Positions 61,785 to 64,000 of a DNA stretch of 64,000 nucleotides are shown here, in pieces. Each line of letters begins with the position of its first letter. The stretch's first letter is position 1. Under the pieces are notes generated by a model, which saw nothing but the letters and a program-made list of their open reading frames with translations, did not search any database and was not told the DNA's origin. The stretch is from DATGKG01 sp963851325 (lineage in GTDB: Bacteria; Desulfobacterota; Binatia; Binatales; Binataceae). Position numbers and translations under genes: made by a program. The stretch is from positions 248,001-312,000 of the forward strand of contig CAWKOR010000002.1 of NCBI GenBank assembly GCA_963851325.1. The letters are read 5' to 3'.

Positions 61785-63368
61785 CTAGCCCTTACCCGAC
61801 GACTTTATCACCAGGTAGATGGTGGTACCGCCGCGCTGGACCAGGAGCAGCGCCGATTTCTTGGTGCTCTTGGCCGCTTTGGCCTTGCTCAGGAAGTCGC
61901 TTACCGACGACACCTTGTCATGATCGACTTCCAGGATTAGGTCGCCGGCCTGAATTCCGGCGTCAGCCGCCGGCGAGTCAGGCGCAACATGCCGCACCAC
62001 CACCCCCTTGTCGGCCTGGAGATGGAACTGGCGCGCAATCTCGGCCGTGATATCGCCGACCTGCATGCCCCAGTTGGTGCCCGGCTCCTCGGCCTTGGCA
62101 GTCTGCACCTGCGCCTCTTTCAACTCGCCGACTGTGACCTGAAGGGTCTTATGCTTGCCGTTGCGGACGACCTCGACGTCGACCGTCTTGTTGATCGGGG
62201 TGTCGGCGACCAGCACCGGGAGTTCATGCTCGTCATGCACTTCCTTACCGTTGAACTTGAGCACCACATCGCCACGCTCCAGCCCCGACTTCGCCGCGGG
62301 ACCGTCCTTCTCGATGCTCGCGACCAGCGCGCCCTCAGGCTTGGCGAGGCCGAACGACTGCGCGAGGTCCGGGGTCACTTCCTGGATCTCCACTCCCAGC
62401 CATCCGCGCACCACGCGTCCATGCGCCTTGAGCTGGTCCATCACGTGCTTGGCGAGATTGACCGGGATCGCGAAACCGATTCCCGCATTGGTTCCGGTGC
62501 GGCTGTAGATCGCGGTATTGATGCCGATGACCTGCCCCTGGGTATTGAACAACGGGCCACCCGAATTTCCGGGATTGATGGAAGCGTCGGTCTGGATGAA
62601 ATCGTCGTAGTTGCCGCCGAGCATGCGCCCTTTGGCGCTGATGATGCCGGCCGTGGTGGTCAGCGTGAACCCGAATGGATTGCCGATCGCGACCACCCAG
62701 TCGCCAACATCCATGTTGTCGGAATTGCCCAGCTCGGCGACCGGCAGCGGATCCTTGCTCTCGATCTTGATCAGCGCGAGATCGGTCTTGGCGTCCTTGC
62801 CGATGACCTTGGCGGTGAATTCGCGCTTGTCCATCAACGTGACATGGATTTCTTCAGCGCCGCCCACCACGTGATTGTTGGTCATGATGTAGCCGTCGGG
62901 CGAAACGATGACACCCGATCCCAAGCCGTGTTGCTTGTAATCGTGCGGAGTCTGGCCGAAGAAGCGCCGGAACTGCTCAAATGGATCGCCGCCGCTGCCG
63001 GGAGGCATTCCTGGAGGTCCTTCGGGGCCGGCGCCCTCATCAGGGCCACCTTCATCGGGTCCGCCCTGCATCCCGCCGACCTTGACTTCCTGAACCACCG
63101 CGACGTTGACCACCGTGGGTTTCACGTGCTTGACCAACGGCGCGAACGAGGTGATGACGCCCACCTTTTCGTTCGGCTCGGGCTGATTGGCCGGGGCGGG
63201 CGAAACGTTCTGGGCGGTGGATTGCTCCTGCTGTGGAGACTCCGCGGCAGGGCTGGACTGGGCTGCGGGCTTTTCCGAACCCCAAAGCTGAAACGCGCCC
63301 GCACGCGCGAATGCGACGACCAATCCGATGATGACGCCAATCGACACGGCGCCGATTTTCTTGATCAT
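61785..63368 (-). CDS. degP: DegP/HtrA-type periplasmic serine protease
   Basis: 527 residues. An N-terminal membrane helix or uncleaved signal (VSIGVIIGLVVAFARAGAF), a Gly/Pro/Glu-rich linker (about 90-125), then a trypsin-like domain with His in TNNHVVGGAEEIHV, Asp in DAKTDLALIKI and Ser in INPGNSGGPLFNTQG. Two PDZ domains follow (about 320-410 and 435-520). It is a chaperone-protease for misfolded envelope proteins, as in the Do family. Its neighbour is a stress-independent flavoprotein gene. Envelope-stress sigma genes are at 10 kb. Confidence 0.94.
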   Translation of the reverse strand: MIKKIGAVSIGVIIGLVVAFARAGAFQLWGSEKPAAQSSPAAESPQQEQSTAQNVSPAPANQPEPNEKVGVITSFAPLVKHVKPTVVNVAVVQEVKVGGMQGGPDEGGPDEGAGPEGPPGMPPGSGGDPFEQFRRFFGQTPHDYKQHGLGSGVIVSPDGYIMTNNHVVGGAEEIHVTLMDKREFTAKVIGKDAKTDLALIKIESKDPLPVAELGNSDNMDVGDWVVAIGNPFGFTLTTTAGIISAKGRMLGGNYDDFIQTDASINPGNSGGPLFNTQGQVIGINTAIYSRTGTNAGIGFAIPVNLAKHVMDQLKAHGRVVRGWLGVEIQEVTPDLAQSFGLAKPEGALVASIEKDGPAAKSGLERGDVVLKFNGKEVHDEHELPVLVADTPINKTVDVEVVRNGKHKTLQVTVGELKEAQVQTAKAEEPGTNWGMQVGDITAEIARQFHLQADKGVVVRHVAPDSPAADAGIQAGDLILEVDHDKVSSVSDFLSKAKAAKSTKKSALLLVQRGGTTIYLVIKSSGKG

Positions 63369-63644
63369 GAATCCCTCCTGGCCTGTGCAGACGGATCACA
63401 CACTAATCCGGCCGCAACGAAAACCACACTCTCTCGCATATTGTGACGATAGCCATCGTCCAAAATTCAGCCGCTGCCCCAAATAGTTAGACGAATGCAA
63501 AGTGTAGCGCGGCGATGGCGGGTCGCCCTGATCGTAGCAAGCAGCGCCGATGTATCAAGTAGGGGCTATCAAAAAAGGCATCGCAGCGCCGGTGACGCGA
63601 ACTCCGGCATCCGCCGCCACAGCGTCCAAAATAGAAGTATCGCT
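63369..63644. other. Intergenic spacer
   Basis: No supported gene. It separates the degP gene from the partial PadR-like gene upstream on the same strand, and should hold the degP promoter. The ribosome site GGAGG lies at 63374-63379 just before the degP ATG. Confidence 0.5.
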
Positions 63645-64000
63645 TTAGATTTGTCCGCGACGCGAAATCCGCCGCGCTTCCCGCCCCGCAGCCGGGTCAT
63701 CCTCGAACAGATCACGATGCCGATCGATCTCGGCCATCGCCCATTCGCAGAACTCCACCTCCTCGCTGGCAAACCCGATTCCGCGCCGCAGCGTGAAGTA
63801 GACGAACATCTGGTTGACGTCCTGGTAGGGCCCGGCCTCAGTGATCGCGCGATCGTAGCCGCGCAGCTCTTCGAGGTAGGCTGCCATCGCATCGCGCATT
63901 TCGGCAAACTTCGCGCGTGCACCGTCGGCGCCCAGATGCCCGAAGAAGCGGCTCTTGAGCAGCGGAGGATTCTTCATCTTGAACGGCTCGTACCGGCTCC
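63645..64000 (-). CDS. PadR-family regulator, C-terminal part (runs off right edge)
   Basis: The frame is open to the window edge, so the N-terminal winged helix lies outside. The visible part reads SRYEPFKMKNPPLLKSRFFGHLG then YLEELRGYDRAI and YFTLRRGIGFASEEVEFCEWAMAEIDRH, matching the C-terminal dimerisation (Vir_act_alpha_C) helices of PadR-type regulators, in which LR.GI...E..W is conserved. The apparent ATG at 63977 is probably internal. PadR proteins are repressors of phenolic or stress genes; the target is not visible. Confidence 0.65.
   Translation of the reverse strand, partial: SRYEPFKMKNPPLLKSRFFGHLGADGARAKFAEMRDAMAAYLEELRGYDRAITEAGPYQDVNQMFVYFTLRRGIGFASEEVEFCEWAMAEIDRHRDLFEDDPAAGREARRISRRGQI

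Overview
The window looks like chromosomal DNA of a GC-rich, Gram-negative, probably aerobic heterotroph. Genes pointing to an outer membrane are a secretin, a DegP-type periplasmic protease, an alpha-2-macroglobulin/PbpC pair and a squalene-hopene cyclase. The mix (CaiB/BaiF CoA-transferase, split B12-dependent mutase, several orphan alpha/beta hydrolases, Tad pilus, stand-alone sigma-54 activators) resembles soil or sediment lineages near the former Deltaproteobacteria, such as Binatota, or Acidobacteriota. This is an impression from gene content; no ribosomal RNA or other phylogenetic marker is present. Only one RNA gene was found, a tRNA-Lys.

Layout. 1-3.2 kb: the 5' part of an AcoR-like sigma-54 activator running off the left edge, a long intergenic region with repeated TGTCGC elements, an MFS transporter, a DGPF/YCII protein and a broken GNAT acetyltransferase. 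3.3-5.2 kb: decayed DNA, with a frameshifted hypothetical gene and a dead IS1595-type element. 5.2-8.8 kb: three alpha/beta hydrolases and a CmoB-like methyltransferase. 8.8-13.3 kb: a secreted TPR protein, an ECF sigma/anti-sigma/CpxP-like operon, a perfect 92-bp direct repeat, and MocA and XdhC molybdenum-cofactor maturation genes. 13.3-15.9 kb: two paralogous short sigma-54 activators. 16-18 kb: a HAD hydrolase, a peroxiredoxin and a TPR protein. 18-26 kb: a compact Tad (Flp) pilus locus with a convincing sigma-54 promoter in front of the pilin gene. 26-30.4 kb: a lipoprotein, an HSL-type esterase and otsA-otsB. 30.4-37.5 kb: acyl-CoA metabolism (split methylmalonyl-CoA mutase, a Fic pseudogene, an enoyl-CoA hydratase homologue, and a three-part biotin carboxylase/BCCP/carboxyltransferase set like methylcrotonyl-CoA carboxylase). 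37.6-39.4 kb: tRNA-Lys and a third short sigma-54 activator behind a large inverted repeat. 39.4-43.1 kb: two consecutive glycosyltransferase-sulfotransferase pairs. 43.2-52.6 kb: gabT, pbpC and a 1936-residue alpha-2-macroglobulin. 53-64 kb: squalene-hopene cyclase, a metallo-beta-lactamase-fold protein, a stress protein, a Crp/Fnr regulator, a CoA-transferase, a BtuF-like protein, a geranylgeranyl-reductase-like flavoprotein, DegP, and a PadR-like regulator cut by the right edge.

The most connected story concerns sigma-54. Three activators (13.3, 14.7 and 38.2 kb) have no input domain and share GAFTDA/GAYTDA in place of the canonical GAFTGA loop. The flp pilin has a -24/-12 promoter with correct spacing and a 13-bp inverted repeat placed like an upstream activator site. 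A dedicated sigma-54 switch for surface pili, perhaps together with the sulfated-glycan genes, is a reasonable but unproven hypothesis.
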